Assembly (NCBI GenBank): GCA_026988575.1
Contig: JALSKZ010000056.1
Span: 1-47,644, forward strand
Direction of reading: 5' to 3'
Length of the DNA stretch: 47,644 nt
From: Thermodesulfobacteriales bacterium
GTDB taxonomy: Bacteria > Desulfobacterota > Thermodesulfobacteria > Thermodesulfobacteriales > Thermodesulfatatoraceae
The translations under genes and the position numbers were made by a program. The notes under the pieces were generated by a model. It saw nothing but the letters and a program-made list of their open reading frames with translations, was not told the origin of the DNA and searched no databases. Below are positions 1 through 8,484 of this stretch, piece after piece (position 1 is the first letter of the stretch; each line of letters begins with the position of its first letter).

Positions 1-2099
1 TGGGCACAGACAGTTACACCGCTGATCCTGGTTCTACCATAAACGTATACGTGTACTATGACAGTTTTGGTCAGGAGCTTAGTGCGTCTGATTTTTCCTG
101 GACAGTTGATGGTGCTCAAGCCAGTGTAGAAGAAGATTCGGCTGAGATAGACGATTATTCTTATAGTGCAAGGCTTACCCTGCCTAGCGAGGCTCCCACT
201 GATGGTTCATATGAAGTTTGTGTTTCGGTAAAGGGAGGCGAACCTTCTTGTTTTACCGTATGGACTGAGCTTCCCAATGCGGCACCTATCTTTATCGAAG
301 GACTTCCAGAGGCCCTTACGCTTACGGTAAACACCTCCCACACCTTTGAGGTATCTCTTTACGACCCAGAGGGTGATCAGCTGACCTACACCTGGTATGT
401 GGACGATAATGAAGCAGGAAGCGAAGAAAGCTTTACCTATACACCTTCTGACACCGGCACCCACACGGTTAAATGTGTGGTCTCAGACGGCCAAAACACC
501 GTGGAGAGCACCTGTGAAGTGACCGTAGTAGAGCCCGGAAACGTGGATGCGGCCCTTACCGCCATCCGCACCTTTGGCGACGATCCCACTGATGAAAACT
601 ACAGCGCCATGATAGCCGCCATAGACGCCCTTGGTGATACCGCTTCGGCCCATATCTTAAAGTCCTGGGGCATTATGCTTAAGGCCTATCAGGACAACAA
701 AGACTTCCTTTCTGACTATCTCGGGGTGGATTCCCTTGAGGAGCTGTTAGACGCTGACGGCCTGGAACTTCTTGCCAACATGCTAAGGCAGGATGGCTAC
801 GATCCTGCCGTAAAAGACGTATGGGCAGATCTCGCCACTAAGTTTGGCCAGGCAGACAGCGAACTTGCCCTTGCCGAAAGTGCACTTGGCGATAGCTCCG
901 TGGCCCTTAAGCTTGATCCGGAAGAAGACACCTACTTTGACAAGTACGACGTAAAGATCATGCGTGCCCTGACAAGCCTTGGTAAGGCCCTCTGCTACCT
1001 GGGTGAGGCCGTTAACCTGGATAGTGTGAGCAACTGGAACGTGACTATTGATAACGAGACCGTTGACCTCCGCGACCTGATTGCCGCAGATGCGGAGATT
1101 CCAGATACCGCCTGGGAAGAATTCCTGGAAAACAACCCGAACTTCCTCACCTGGAGTGACACGGCCAAGCTTTCGGACTTCAAGAGCGCGGTAAGCGAGG
1201 TCAAGGAGCGGCTTTCGGCTTTAAAAGAGGCCTTTGCTGGTCTTAGTGAGGAAGAGCTTCTTGCCCGGGAAGAAAATGCCTTTGACATCGCTTCCCCTGC
1301 AGATGTAAAACGCCTGGAAGGTATTGCCAACTTCTTCGACTCTCTGGTGGCCGCCTTTGACGACTCTTCTGCCTCTCTTGCGGGCTGGGATGAAGATTGG
1401 ACTGCTGATAAGGCTGTACAGATTGGTGATAAGTGGTTTTCTGCTGATGTTTACGATTTTTATAAAGTGATCCTTGCACCTTCTGACAACCAGACCATCA
1501 CTATTTACGACCTGGTAAGCGGTGACAAGTCTCTGCGAGACCTCCTTGACTGCGCCTCGAGTGAAACCTGCTCCTTATACGATAATGAAACCGAAACCCT
1601 CTGGGAAAGCGATGTGATAGAGCTTGACGAAGAGCTTGACCCCATCACTGTGCCTGAGGTCGCTACTATAAACATTGACGGCAGCGCTGCTGACTGGGAA
1701 AATGTTCCTGTGGCCTACGAATACGCGGGCTACAAAATAAAACTTGCCCGCGATGGTGCCAACTTCTACGTGTATGTGGAAGGAGATTTTAATACTTATT
1801 TCAACCTGTACGTAGGTGGTTGGTATTATACTCAAGATGGTAGTGCTTACGGAGATGTAACCTTTTACTACAGTGCTTATGATAATTCTGTAAGTGCGTC
1901 CTTCAGCCAAAATGGACAATGGGAAAATGGAACCGCGGAGAAGATCGAACAAGACGGAGTCCTGGTAGCCATAGAAGCTGAATACGATGGCATGTGGCCT
2001 TATCTCAGCGCTGAAGATCTCATTAATAGCATTAGTATTTCGTCTGAGAATATGTGGAATTATCACAAATGCAAGCTCCTTCCTGTTAGCACGGAATAA
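1..2099 (+). CDS. Large secreted modular protein, 3' part (Ig/PKD-like and carbohydrate-binding-like domains)
   Basis: The reading frame is open from the left edge without a stop, so the true start lies outside the window and only the last ~698 residues are visible. An Ig/PKD-like beta domain is encoded at about 270-530, with the typical phrases DPEGDQLTYTWYVD and DTGTHTVKCVVSDG. A helix-rich acidic stretch follows (about 540-1600). A C-terminal beta domain (about 1650-2090) begins with INIDGSAADWENVP, a phrase typical of CBM9/DOMON-like sugar- or surface-binding folds. Composition is very acidic and rich in Asp, Tyr and Thr, as in exported proteins. The signal peptide would be upstream and cannot be seen. 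A strong hairpin terminator follows the stop. The exact function is not recognised; an adhesin or surface-layer-associated protein is the best guess. Confidence 0.7.
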   Translation, partial: GTDSYTADPGSTINVYVYYDSFGQELSASDFSWTVDGAQASVEEDSAEIDDYSYSARLTLPSEAPTDGSYEVCVSVKGGEPSCFTVWTELPNAAPIFIEGLPEALTLTVNTSHTFEVSLYDPEGDQLTYTWYVDDNEAGSEESFTYTPSDTGTHTVKCVVSDGQNTVESTCEVTVVEPGNVDAALTAIRTFGDDPTDENYSAMIAAIDALGDTASAHILKSWGIMLKAYQDNKDFLSDYLGVDSLEELLDADGLELLANMLRQDGYDPAVKDVWADLATKFGQADSELALAESALGDSSVALKLDPEEDTYFDKYDVKIMRALTSLGKALCYLGEAVNLDSVSNWNVTIDNETVDLRDLIAADAEIPDTAWEEFLENNPNFLTWSDTAKLSDFKSAVSEVKERLSALKEAFAGLSEEELLAREENAFDIASPADVKRLEGIANFFDSLVAAFDDSSASLAGWDEDWTADKAVQIGDKWFSADVYDFYKVILAPSDNQTITIYDLVSGDKSLRDLLDCASSETCSLYDNETETLWESDVIELDEELDPITVPEVATINIDGSAADWENVPVAYEYAGYKIKLARDGANFYVYVEGDFNTYFNLYVGGWYYTQDGSAYGDVTFYYSAYDNSVSASFSQNGQWENGTAEKIEQDGVLVAIEAEYDGMWPYLSAEDLINSISISSENMWNYHKCKLLPVSTE

Positions 2100-2118
2100 G
2101 AACTTAACCGATAGCTAA

Positions 2119-2154
2119 AAAAGAAAGGGGAGCTCCGGCTCCCCTTTCTTTTTT
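2119..2154. terminator. Bidirectional rho-independent terminator
   Basis: A GC-rich stem (AAGAAAGGGGAGC with GCTCCCCTTTCTT, tetraloop TCCG) is flanked by an A-run on the left and a T-run on the right. It can terminate the surface-protein gene on the plus strand and the converging minD-like operon on the minus strand. Confidence 0.9.
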
Positions 2155-2262
2155 ACTGCTGATATGCTTAAGGCAAAAGACCGGGCCGGAATTTTGCCTT
2201 CAAGAGGGCCTGGCGGACAAAGAAGGGCGTTTAATTTTCTAATTTACAAACCTGGTTGGGCC

Positions 2263-2994
2263 TTAAAATAGGAGCCTTTTTAAGCGACGGGCGATCTGGT
2301 TTAAGGCCTGGGCGGCTTTGCTTTCCGGGTCACTTACCAGAAGGGGTTTTTGTTGTCTGATACTCTTTTCCAATTTTTGATCCCTGGGTATGGCCCCTAG
2401 GTAATGAGGAGAAAGCCCCAAATAATGTTGGAGTACACGCTCCAGATGGCTGAAGTATTGCTCGCCTTCTTTTTCCGTGGCCTGATTGGCCAGAAGGAGA
2501 AAGTTTTGACGCCCGTAATCGCGATAGAGCACCTTGATAAGGGCGTAAGCATCGGTAAGGGAGGTGGGCTCAGGGGTGAAGACTACCACAATGTGTTCGG
2601 CCAGGCAGTTAAACCAAAGGACCACGTGGCCTATCCCCGCCCCGGTGTCAAAAAACACCAGGTCGTATTTTTCGGCCAGGCTCTTTAGCCCCAGCTCTAG
2701 AATTTCTTTCATGTCTGAGTCGGGCTGGACCAATTCCGCCACTCCCGAGGCTGCAGGTAAGACATCGAACCCGTAGCCACTATATACTACCGCTTTACTC
2801 ATGGGCAGCCCTTCAAGGAGTATGTGCCTTAAGGTTACCCGGGGGGCCAGAGACAACATGATATCCACATTGGCCAACCCCAGATCCGCATCTACAAGGA
2901 GAATGCGGTACTCTGGAGCCAAGGCCAGACATAAGTTCACCACCAACGATGTCTTTCCTACACCGCCCTTACCGCTGGTAATACTAATCATCAT
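2263..2994 (-). CDS. MinD/ParA-family ATPase (FlhG-like)
   Basis: A 243-residue deviant-Walker ATPase. It opens directly with the P-loop SGKGGVGKTS (residues 7-16), followed by DADLGLANVD (switch I region) and VFFDTGAG (Walker B). The C-terminus (ALNQIARRLKRLLF) is an amphipathic, basic helix of the kind that anchors MinD/FlhG reversibly to membrane. FlhG normally controls flagellar number and place, and MinD controls division-site selection. The FlhG-typical N-terminal activator helix (DQAxxLR) is absent and no minC, minE or flhF is nearby, so the cargo is unknown. The start overlaps the end of the upstream diguanylate cyclase gene by 11 bases, which implies translational coupling. Family assignment is firm; the role is inference. 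Confidence 0.85.
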   Translation of the reverse strand: MMISITSGKGGVGKTSLVVNLCLALAPEYRILLVDADLGLANVDIMLSLAPRVTLRHILLEGLPMSKAVVYSGYGFDVLPAASGVAELVQPDSDMKEILELGLKSLAEKYDLVFFDTGAGIGHVVLWFNCLAEHIVVVFTPEPTSLTDAYALIKVLYRDYGRQNFLLLANQATEKEGEQYFSHLERVLQHYLGLSPHYLGAIPRDQKLEKSIRQQKPLLVSDPESKAAQALNQIARRLKRLLF

Positions 2995-3691
2995 GATCCC
3001 ACACTCCGTTTAATAAAGCCCTTTTTTCTTCACTGGAAAGTCCTTCTAAGTCTAAAGATTTTTGTATTGCTATATCCTCGTGGACGATGCAGTTGCGGCC
3101 CCTTTTTTTGGCCAGGTAGAGTAGATGGTCTACGTGGTCCAGAAATTCGGTGGCTGACCAATTAGCAAACGGGCTATAAGTCCCTACTCCGAAACTGGCT
3201 GTGAGCTTGATGGGTTTTGTAGGAAGGCCAAAATTATGGTTTTCAATGCTCCGTTTAAGCCTCCTGGCCGCTGAAACGGCCCCTTCTAGCCCTGTACTGG
3301 GTAATATCACGGCAAATTCTTCCCCCCCGTAACGGGCCGCAATGTCGATCTTGCGGATGTTTTTTTTGATCAAGCGGGCCAATTGTTGTAAAACCTGGTC
3401 TCCGGTCACGTGGCCATACTGGTCATTTATGCGCTTGAAAAAATCCAGATCCAAAATAATGAGCGAAAAGGGTACTTTTTCGCGTTTGGCTCTCTCTATA
3501 GCCGTTTCCAGCTGTTTTTCAAAGAAGCGGCGGTTATAAAGCCCGGTCAAAAAATCCACCGTAGCCTGTTCTTTAAAATGGACACAGGCCTGGCGTAACT
3601 CTTTGAGGAGCTTGATCAACTCCTCCTTGTCGAGCGTTTTGCCTTCCTCTACCAGCTGATCTACCAGGGCCAAAAGTTGATCTATATCCAT
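2984..3691 (-). CDS. Diguanylate cyclase (GGDEF domain)
   Basis: A 235-residue soluble protein. A short helical N-terminus (about 1-43) is followed by a GGDEF domain starting at DFLTGLYNRRFF and containing the active-site signature RYGGEEF (GGEEF, residues 122-126). The inhibitory I-site RxxD is present as R113-K-I-D116, five residues before GGEEF, so the enzyme should make c-di-GMP and be product-inhibited. There is no sensor domain or membrane segment. It lies 36 bases downstream of murJ and overlaps the MinD-like gene, so the three probably form one transcript. The ribosome binding site before ATG 3691 is weak. Activity is predicted from intact motifs; the regulated process is likely surface motility or envelope growth, by context only. 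Confidence 0.92.
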   Translation of the reverse strand: MDIDQLLALVDQLVEEGKTLDKEELIKLLKELRQACVHFKEQATVDFLTGLYNRRFFEKQLETAIERAKREKVPFSLIILDLDFFKRINDQYGHVTGDQVLQQLARLIKKNIRKIDIAARYGGEEFAVILPSTGLEGAVSAARRLKRSIENHNFGLPTKPIKLTASFGVGTYSPFANWSATEFLDHVDHLLYLAKKRGRNCIVHEDIAIQKSLDLEGLSSEEKRALLNGVWDHDD

Positions 3692-3727
3692 GGGCTACTT
3701 TCTTTTCGGACATTTGTGTCCAGTAGA

Positions 3728-5305
3728 TTACGCCTTCTTTCTCCTTTGGAGAAATGACTCCAGCAGGTAGAGACCTTCGGTGGGCCCCAAAAGGGCTACC
3801 AGGGCAAAATATATAACCGCACAGGCGAGGATGCCGGCAAACAAGACTATACCAAACCAAAGCCCCTGCAGGGAGGTGAGGAAATGTTTCACAAGATAGG
3901 CTAAAAGGCCCAGGGCCAGGCACGCCACAGCCAGACGGGAGAGCCCCCTTCCAAGGTGGCGCCAGGGCAGGGGGCCTAGGGTCAACTCCAGATAAAACAA
4001 AAGAAAGAGGCATTGGCCGGTTAGGGCCAGACTGGTCGATAGAGCAACGGCTTTAAAGCTCATGACCTTTACCAAAGACCACACCAAAGAGAGGTTTATC
4101 CCCACGGCTAAAAAGCTGCTATACATGGGGATTTGGGGGCGGCCCAGGGCGTAAAACACGGGAACAGTGATCTTGGTAAGGGCATACGCTGGTAAGGCTA
4201 CAGAAAAGAGGGCCAGGGCCAGGGCGGTGTTTTGGGTATCCACAGGGGTAAAATTTCCGTGCTCAAAGATCAGGCGCACAACGGGGTGAGCCAAGATGAT
4301 AAGCCCCACGGCCGAAGGAAGGGCCAGAGAAGAACCCATGAGCAACGAAGAGATGTAGGTCTTTTTAAGGTTTTCCAGGGCCCCCTGGGCTGCTTGCCGG
4401 GAAGCCACAGGCAAAATGGCCACCTGCAGGGCCACGCCAAAGAGCCCCAAAGGGACATACATGAGACGGAAGGCATAGGCCAGCCAAGATACCGCTCCCT
4501 GGCCGCAAATACTGGCAAAATAGGTGTTTACAAATACGTTTAGCTGTACGGCCGAAAGGCCAATAACAGAGGGGGCCATTAACTTAAAGATCTCCCTTAC
4601 ACCTGGGTCGGTTATACTGGGGGTGAAACGGAATCTAAAGCCCAGGGCCCTCAGCTTGGGCCACTGGATAAAGGCCTGGAAGATGCCTCCAAGGACCACG
4701 CCTACGGCCATGCCCGTGATGGCTGGTAGCCCGAATCTGGGTACCACAAAGTAGAGCAATACTCCTGTAGAGACGGAAATGAGGTTGAAGAGGGCCGAAG
4801 AAATAGCAGGCAGAAAAAAGGTGCCCAGGGAATTTAACATACCCCCAAACACGGCCGAAAGGCTCACCAAAAACAGGAAGGGAAACATAATACGGGTGAG
4901 AAAGGTGGACAGCTCTACCTTGCCGGCAAAACTTGAAAAACCAGGGGCGAGCAGTTTTACCAGATAAGGGGCAAATATTTCTCCTAACGCCACCAAGGTT
5001 AAGACCAAAAGCCCTATGGTGCTCAGGGCCCGACTGGCCAAGAGCCAGGTATCTTTGAGACCATATTTTTCGTGCCATTCGCTGAAGACCTTGACGAAGG
5101 CCGAGGCCAGGGCCCCTTCGGCCAAAAGATCCCTTAAGAGATTGGGTATCCGGTAGGCCACCACATAGGCGTCCATTTGGAGGCCAGCGCCAAAAAAACC
5201 AGCCAGTACCTGCTCCCGTACCAGGCCCAAAATGCGACTTATAAAGACCGCTACCGTGACAGCACGGGCCCCTTGGGCTATCTTTCTGGTTGACTCCTGA
5301 GTCAT
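3728..5305 (-). CDS. murJ: Lipid II flippase MurJ (MviN)
   Basis: A 525-residue polytopic membrane protein with the MurJ/MviN N-terminus (SRILGLVREQVLAGFFGAG, then DAYVVAYRIPNLLRDLLAEG), about 14 predicted hydrophobic helices and the usual length for the family. MurJ moves lipid-linked peptidoglycan precursor (lipid II) across the inner membrane and is normally essential. It is the first gene of a minus-strand run with the diguanylate cyclase and MinD-like genes. It diverges from ribBA across a 139-base spacer. Confidence 0.95.
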   Translation of the reverse strand: MTQESTRKIAQGARAVTVAVFISRILGLVREQVLAGFFGAGLQMDAYVVAYRIPNLLRDLLAEGALASAFVKVFSEWHEKYGLKDTWLLASRALSTIGLLVLTLVALGEIFAPYLVKLLAPGFSSFAGKVELSTFLTRIMFPFLFLVSLSAVFGGMLNSLGTFFLPAISSALFNLISVSTGVLLYFVVPRFGLPAITGMAVGVVLGGIFQAFIQWPKLRALGFRFRFTPSITDPGVREIFKLMAPSVIGLSAVQLNVFVNTYFASICGQGAVSWLAYAFRLMYVPLGLFGVALQVAILPVASRQAAQGALENLKKTYISSLLMGSSLALPSAVGLIILAHPVVRLIFEHGNFTPVDTQNTALALALFSVALPAYALTKITVPVFYALGRPQIPMYSSFLAVGINLSLVWSLVKVMSFKAVALSTSLALTGQCLFLLFYLELTLGPLPWRHLGRGLSRLAVACLALGLLAYLVKHFLTSLQGLWFGIVLFAGILACAVIYFALVALLGPTEGLYLLESFLQRRKKA

Positions 5306-5324
5306 AGGGCAAGCTTAATGCCTA

Positions 5325-5403
5325 AGGCCTTTATAAAAAAGGCCTAAATTGGATTCTGCTTTTGACCAGGTTTATAATACGGGCTAAATAGTATAATTTA
5401 GCC
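5325..5403 (+). promoter_or_regulatory. murJ-ribBA divergent spacer with two inverted repeats and a promoter-like box
   Basis: Two perfect inverted repeats are visible: AGGCCTTT/AAAGGCCT (5325-5332 and 5338-5345) and GGCTAAAT/ATTTAGCC (5382-5389 and 5396-5403). TATAAT boxes sit at 5373-5378 and 5392-5397. The first has a modest -35 (TTGGAT, 5349-5354) 18 bases upstream; the second lies inside the second inverted repeat. An operator or attenuating hairpin for ribBA is plausible but unproven. No FMN riboswitch fits here. Confidence 0.4.
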
Positions 5404-5444
5404 TGCATCAGGTGATAAGGAATTTGCAAAGGAGGCCCTTTATC

Positions 5445-6680
5445 ATGCCTATGGCAACCATTGAGGAGGCCCTGGAAGATATTCGTGCGGGGCGGATGAT
5501 TATTGTGACCGACGACGAGGATCGGGAAAACGAGGGCGATTTGGTCTTGGCGGCCGAAAAGGTCACTCCAGAGGCCATAAATTTTATGGCCCGTTATGGT
5601 CGGGGCCTTATTTGCTTGGCCTTGCCTCGAGAAGACATAGAACGCTTGCAATTGCCCCTTCAGCCCCGACGCCATGGTAGCCGATTTGATACGGCCTTTA
5701 CCGTCTCTATTGAGGCCCGCTACGGGGTAACTACCGGAATTTCCGCTTACGACCGGGCCCACACCATAAAAGTGGCCATAGATCCTCAAAGTGGCCCTGA
5801 AGACGTGGTAACCCCCGGACACGTGTTCCCCATCCAGGCCCGCGACGGGGGGGTGCTCGTGCGGGCTGGTCATACCGAGGCCTCGGTAGACCTGGCACGG
5901 CTGGCTGGTTTGAGGCCGGCAGGGGTTATCTGTGAGATTATGAACGACGACGGCACCATGGCCAGATTGCCTGACCTGGAAAAATTTGCCCAAAAACACG
6001 GGCTAAAGATAATTACCATAAGAGACCTCATTGCGTATCGCCTGCGCCACGAAAGCCTGGTAAAAAGAGAAGTCATCACCAGGCTGCCCACGGTTTGGGG
6101 CGAATTTAAGCTGTATGCCTACACTAATCTGGTTGATCCTTTTACCCACGTGGCCCTGGTTTTGGGAGAGGTTACCCAAGACCCTATCTTAGTGCGGGTA
6201 CATTCAGAGTGCCTGACCGGAGACGTCTTTGGTTCTCTGCGTTGTGATTGTGGTCCGCAACTAATAAGGGCCCTGGAAATGATCGGCGAGGAGGGCCGCG
6301 GCGTACTCCTCTATCTGCGCCAGGAGGGCCGGGGTATAGGGCTGCTTAATAAGCTTAAGGCCTATGTGTTGCAAGACCACGGTAAAGATACCGTAGAGGC
6401 CAACGAGGCCCTGGGGTTTAAGCCTGATCTGCGCGACTATGGTATCGGTGCTCAGATATTGAGAGATTTGGGCGTCAAGAAGATGCGCCTTATGACCAAT
6501 AACCCCAAAAAAATTATCGGTCTGGCCGGTTACGGTCTCGAAGTAGTAGAACGGGTGCCCATAGAAATACGGCCACACGCGGAAAATTACCGATATTTGA
6601 AGTGTAAACGGGAAAAAATGGGGCATCTGTTGTCCTTTTTTGATGCTTCGTTGGCCGAAAAATCTAACGAGGGGGCGTAA
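5445..6680 (+). CDS. ribBA: Bifunctional DHBP synthase / GTP cyclohydrolase II (RibBA)
   Basis: Supplies both halves of riboflavin synthesis. The RibB half makes 3,4-dihydroxy-2-butanone 4-phosphate from ribulose 5-phosphate; the RibA half opens GTP. The N-terminal RibB half shows [24 protein letters not shown] and [11 protein letters not shown]. The C-terminal RibA half shows the zinc ligands in [17 protein letters not shown] and the GTP-binding stretch [14 protein letters not shown] 5445 is chosen because AAAGGAGG (5428-5435) lies nine bases before it; the longer frame from 5412 has no such site. It starts the ribBA-ribH-nusB cluster, with ribH four bases downstream. Confidence 0.96.
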   Translation: MPMATIEEALEDIRAGRMIIVTDDEDRENEGDLVLAAEKVTPEAINFMARYGRGLICLALPREDIERLQLPLQPRRHGSRFDTAFTVSIEARYGVTTGISAYDRAHTIKVAIDPQSGPEDVVTPGHVFPIQARDGGVLVRAGHTEASVDLARLAGLRPAGVICEIMNDDGTMARLPDLEKFAQKHGLKIITIRDLIAYRLRHESLVKREVITRLPTVWGEFKLYAYTNLVDPFTHVALVLGEVTQDPILVRVHSECLTGDVFGSLRCDCGPQLIRALEMIGEEGRGVLLYLRQEGRGIGLLNKLKAYVLQDHGKDTVEANEALGFKPDLRDYGIGAQILRDLGVKKMRLMTNNPKKIIGLAGYGLEVVERVPIEIRPHAENYRYLKCKREKMGHLLSFFDASLAEKSNEGA

Positions 6681-6683
6681 TTG

Positions 6684-7151
6684 ATGGGTGTACGTGTACT
6701 AGAAGGACACTTTCAGGGAGAAGGATTACGTTTTGGTATAGTAGTGGGGCGTTTTAATAGTTTTATCAGTGAAAAACTGCTCCAAGGGGCCCTGGATGCC
6801 CTTTCGCGCCATGGTGTCGATTTAGACCAGGTTACCGTGGCCTGGGTGCCTGGTTCCTTTGAAATTCCTTTGGTGGCCAAAAAAATGGCCCAAAGCGGGC
6901 GTTTTGACGCCATAATCTGCCTGGGAGCCATAATCAGGGGGGCAACTCCCCACTTTGATTACGTAGCGGCCGAGGCCAGTAAAGGGATTGCCCAGACCAT
7001 GTTAGATACACAAGTCCCTATTGCCTTTGGCATATTGACCACAGACTCTATTGAACAGGCCGTGGAAAGGGCGGGAACCAAAGCCGGAAATAAGGGATTT
7101 GACGCCGCCCTTTCGGCCCTGGAAATGGCAAACCTTTTGAAAAGTTTCTAA
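6684..7151 (+). CDS. ribH: 6,7-dimethyl-8-ribityllumazine synthase
   Basis: A 155-residue lumazine synthase that condenses the RibB and RibA/RibD products in the penultimate step of riboflavin synthesis. Family signatures seen are [16 protein letters not shown], the substrate loop [10 protein letters not shown] and the phosphate-binding stretch [14 protein letters not shown], including the catalytic His. ATG 6684 is preferred over the in-frame TTG at 6681 next to the ribBA stop. The gene follows ribBA by three bases and nusB begins one base after its stop. Such capsid-forming synthases usually assemble as 60-mers or pentamers, which cannot be judged here. Confidence 0.96.
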   Translation: MGVRVLEGHFQGEGLRFGIVVGRFNSFISEKLLQGALDALSRHGVDLDQVTVAWVPGSFEIPLVAKKMAQSGRFDAIICLGAIIRGATPHFDYVAAEASKGIAQTMLDTQVPIAFGILTTDSIEQAVERAGTKAGNKGFDAALSALEMANLLKSF

Positions 7152-7152
7152 A

Positions 7153-7584
7153 ATGGGCGCGCGTAGAAAAGGTCGAGAAATAGCTATTCAAATCTTGTAT
7201 CAGGCCGATGTGGCCGGGATGCCCCTTTCAGAGGCCTTTGAAACCTACGAAGATTTTTTTAAGCCCTCGGCCAAGGCCCTAGATTTTGCCAAAGAGCTGG
7301 TAAAAGGTGTTGCTGCTCACCAAGAAGAATTAGACGCCTGGATAGAGAGATTTTCGAAAAACTGGCGTATTGAACGTATGTCTGCGATTGACCGCAATAT
7401 ATTGCGCCTTGCTGTGTACGAGCTTTTCCATCGCCCTGATATACCTCCCCGGGTATCGATTAACGAAGCGGTGGAATTAGCCAAATCCTTTGGTTCAGAA
7501 GAATCAGCCGCCTTTGTAAACGGCATTTTAGATGCCCTATATAAGAAGGTTATAAACCGTGAAGAACGATCCTTTGCGCCCTGA
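7153..7584 (+). CDS. nusB: Transcription antitermination protein NusB
   Basis: A 143-residue all-helical protein that binds boxA RNA with NusE (S10) in rRNA antitermination. It matches the family from RRKGREIAIQILYQADV to the C-terminal block INEAVELAKSFGSEESAAFVNGIL, and the length is normal. Placement behind ribH is the classic rib-nusB arrangement of many bacteria. The following methyltransferase frame overlaps its end by 26 bases. Confidence 0.95.
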   Translation: MGARRKGREIAIQILYQADVAGMPLSEAFETYEDFFKPSAKALDFAKELVKGVAAHQEELDAWIERFSKNWRIERMSAIDRNILRLAVYELFHRPDIPPRVSINEAVELAKSFGSEESAAFVNGILDALYKKVINREERSFAP

Positions 7585-8413
7585 ATTTTGGAAGGCCTAT
7601 GCCAAAGAGCGGGACGGAGCCCAGGAGGGCCGTTTTAGCTCTCCAGAGTTCTGGGACAAAATTGCCGAGGGCTATGATGATCTGGAACAATCTCCCTTTT
7701 ATAGAGAAATGGTCGAAGAAATCCTTTCGACCATGCGTCAAAGAGGGGCCTTGGCCCCCCAGGCGCGGGTGCTTGATGTCTGTTGTGGTCCAGGAAATTA
7801 CGCCCTACGTTTCGCCCCCCTGGTCAAAGAAGTGGTGGGTATTGATATATCCCCCAAAATGCTCGCTAAGTTCAGGGAAAAGGCCAGGCAAAAAGGCCTT
7901 CAAAACGTAAAAATATTGTTACAGGATTGGTATACCTTTGAGGCCCAAGAAACTTTTCATACCGTATTTGTCTCCATGACGCCTGTTTTGCACGATCTTG
8001 ACTCCATAGATCGACTTTTGGCCTTGGCCCGTGAATTTTTGGTCTTGGTCCACTGGGCCGGGGTGCGAAAGAACCTTCTTTACGCCCGCATCTGGAAAGA
8101 AATCTTTGGTCGGGAGTGGAAATGGGGCCGGCCAGGGATTATCGTCCCCTTCAACTACCTTTATACCCTGGGGTATGCCGGGGATCTACGTTTTTTTACA
8201 GGTTACTGGGAGCGCAGGCGTCCTTTAGAGAAGGAGCTAGATCACTTACTTTGGCGTGCCTCACACGAGGGGATCCAGGTAGATAAAGAGGCCCGCGAAA
8301 AGATAAAACAGCTTCTTCAAGCCGAGGCCGTTGACGGACAAGTCTATTCCCGCACCAAAGTACGTATAGGCTTTCTCTTGGTCCATATCCCTCAAAGGGC
8401 ACAGCCCACCTAG
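7559..8413 (+). CDS. Class I SAM-dependent methyltransferase
   Basis: A 284-residue protein with the SAM-binding motif I VLDVCCGPGNYALRF near residue 75 and the acidic post-motif VVGIDISPKML. The start is a GTG (7559) overlapping the nusB end by 26 bases. No ATG occurs between there and the SAM domain except internal ones that would cut the N-terminal cap. No substrate-specific motif is recognised: the C-terminal half is aromatic and basic and could bind a small molecule, lipid quinone or protein. A 71-base gap separates it from the ABC genes. Confidence 0.8.
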   Translation: MKNDPLRPEFWKAYAKERDGAQEGRFSSPEFWDKIAEGYDDLEQSPFYREMVEEILSTMRQRGALAPQARVLDVCCGPGNYALRFAPLVKEVVGIDISPKMLAKFREKARQKGLQNVKILLQDWYTFEAQETFHTVFVSMTPVLHDLDSIDRLLALAREFLVLVHWAGVRKNLLYARIWKEIFGREWKWGRPGIIVPFNYLYTLGYAGDLRFFTGYWERRRPLEKELDHLLWRASHEGIQVDKEAREKIKQLLQAEAVDGQVYSRTKVRIGFLLVHIPQRAQPT

Positions 8414-8484
8414 GGCTCTAGTCCTTCTTGTCTTCGGCCTTATCCAGAGTTAAACATAGCTGATTTTAGAAAGGGGATGACCAG

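Noticed and set aside
1575-2066. Reverse-strand open frame inside the surface-protein gene
   Set aside because: It has no ribosome binding site or known domain and exists only because the acidic plus-strand gene leaves the other strand open.
5306-5444. FMN riboswitch ahead of ribBA
   Set aside because: The spacer is only 139 bases and shows none of the conserved RFN boxes; the inverted repeats are simple hairpins.
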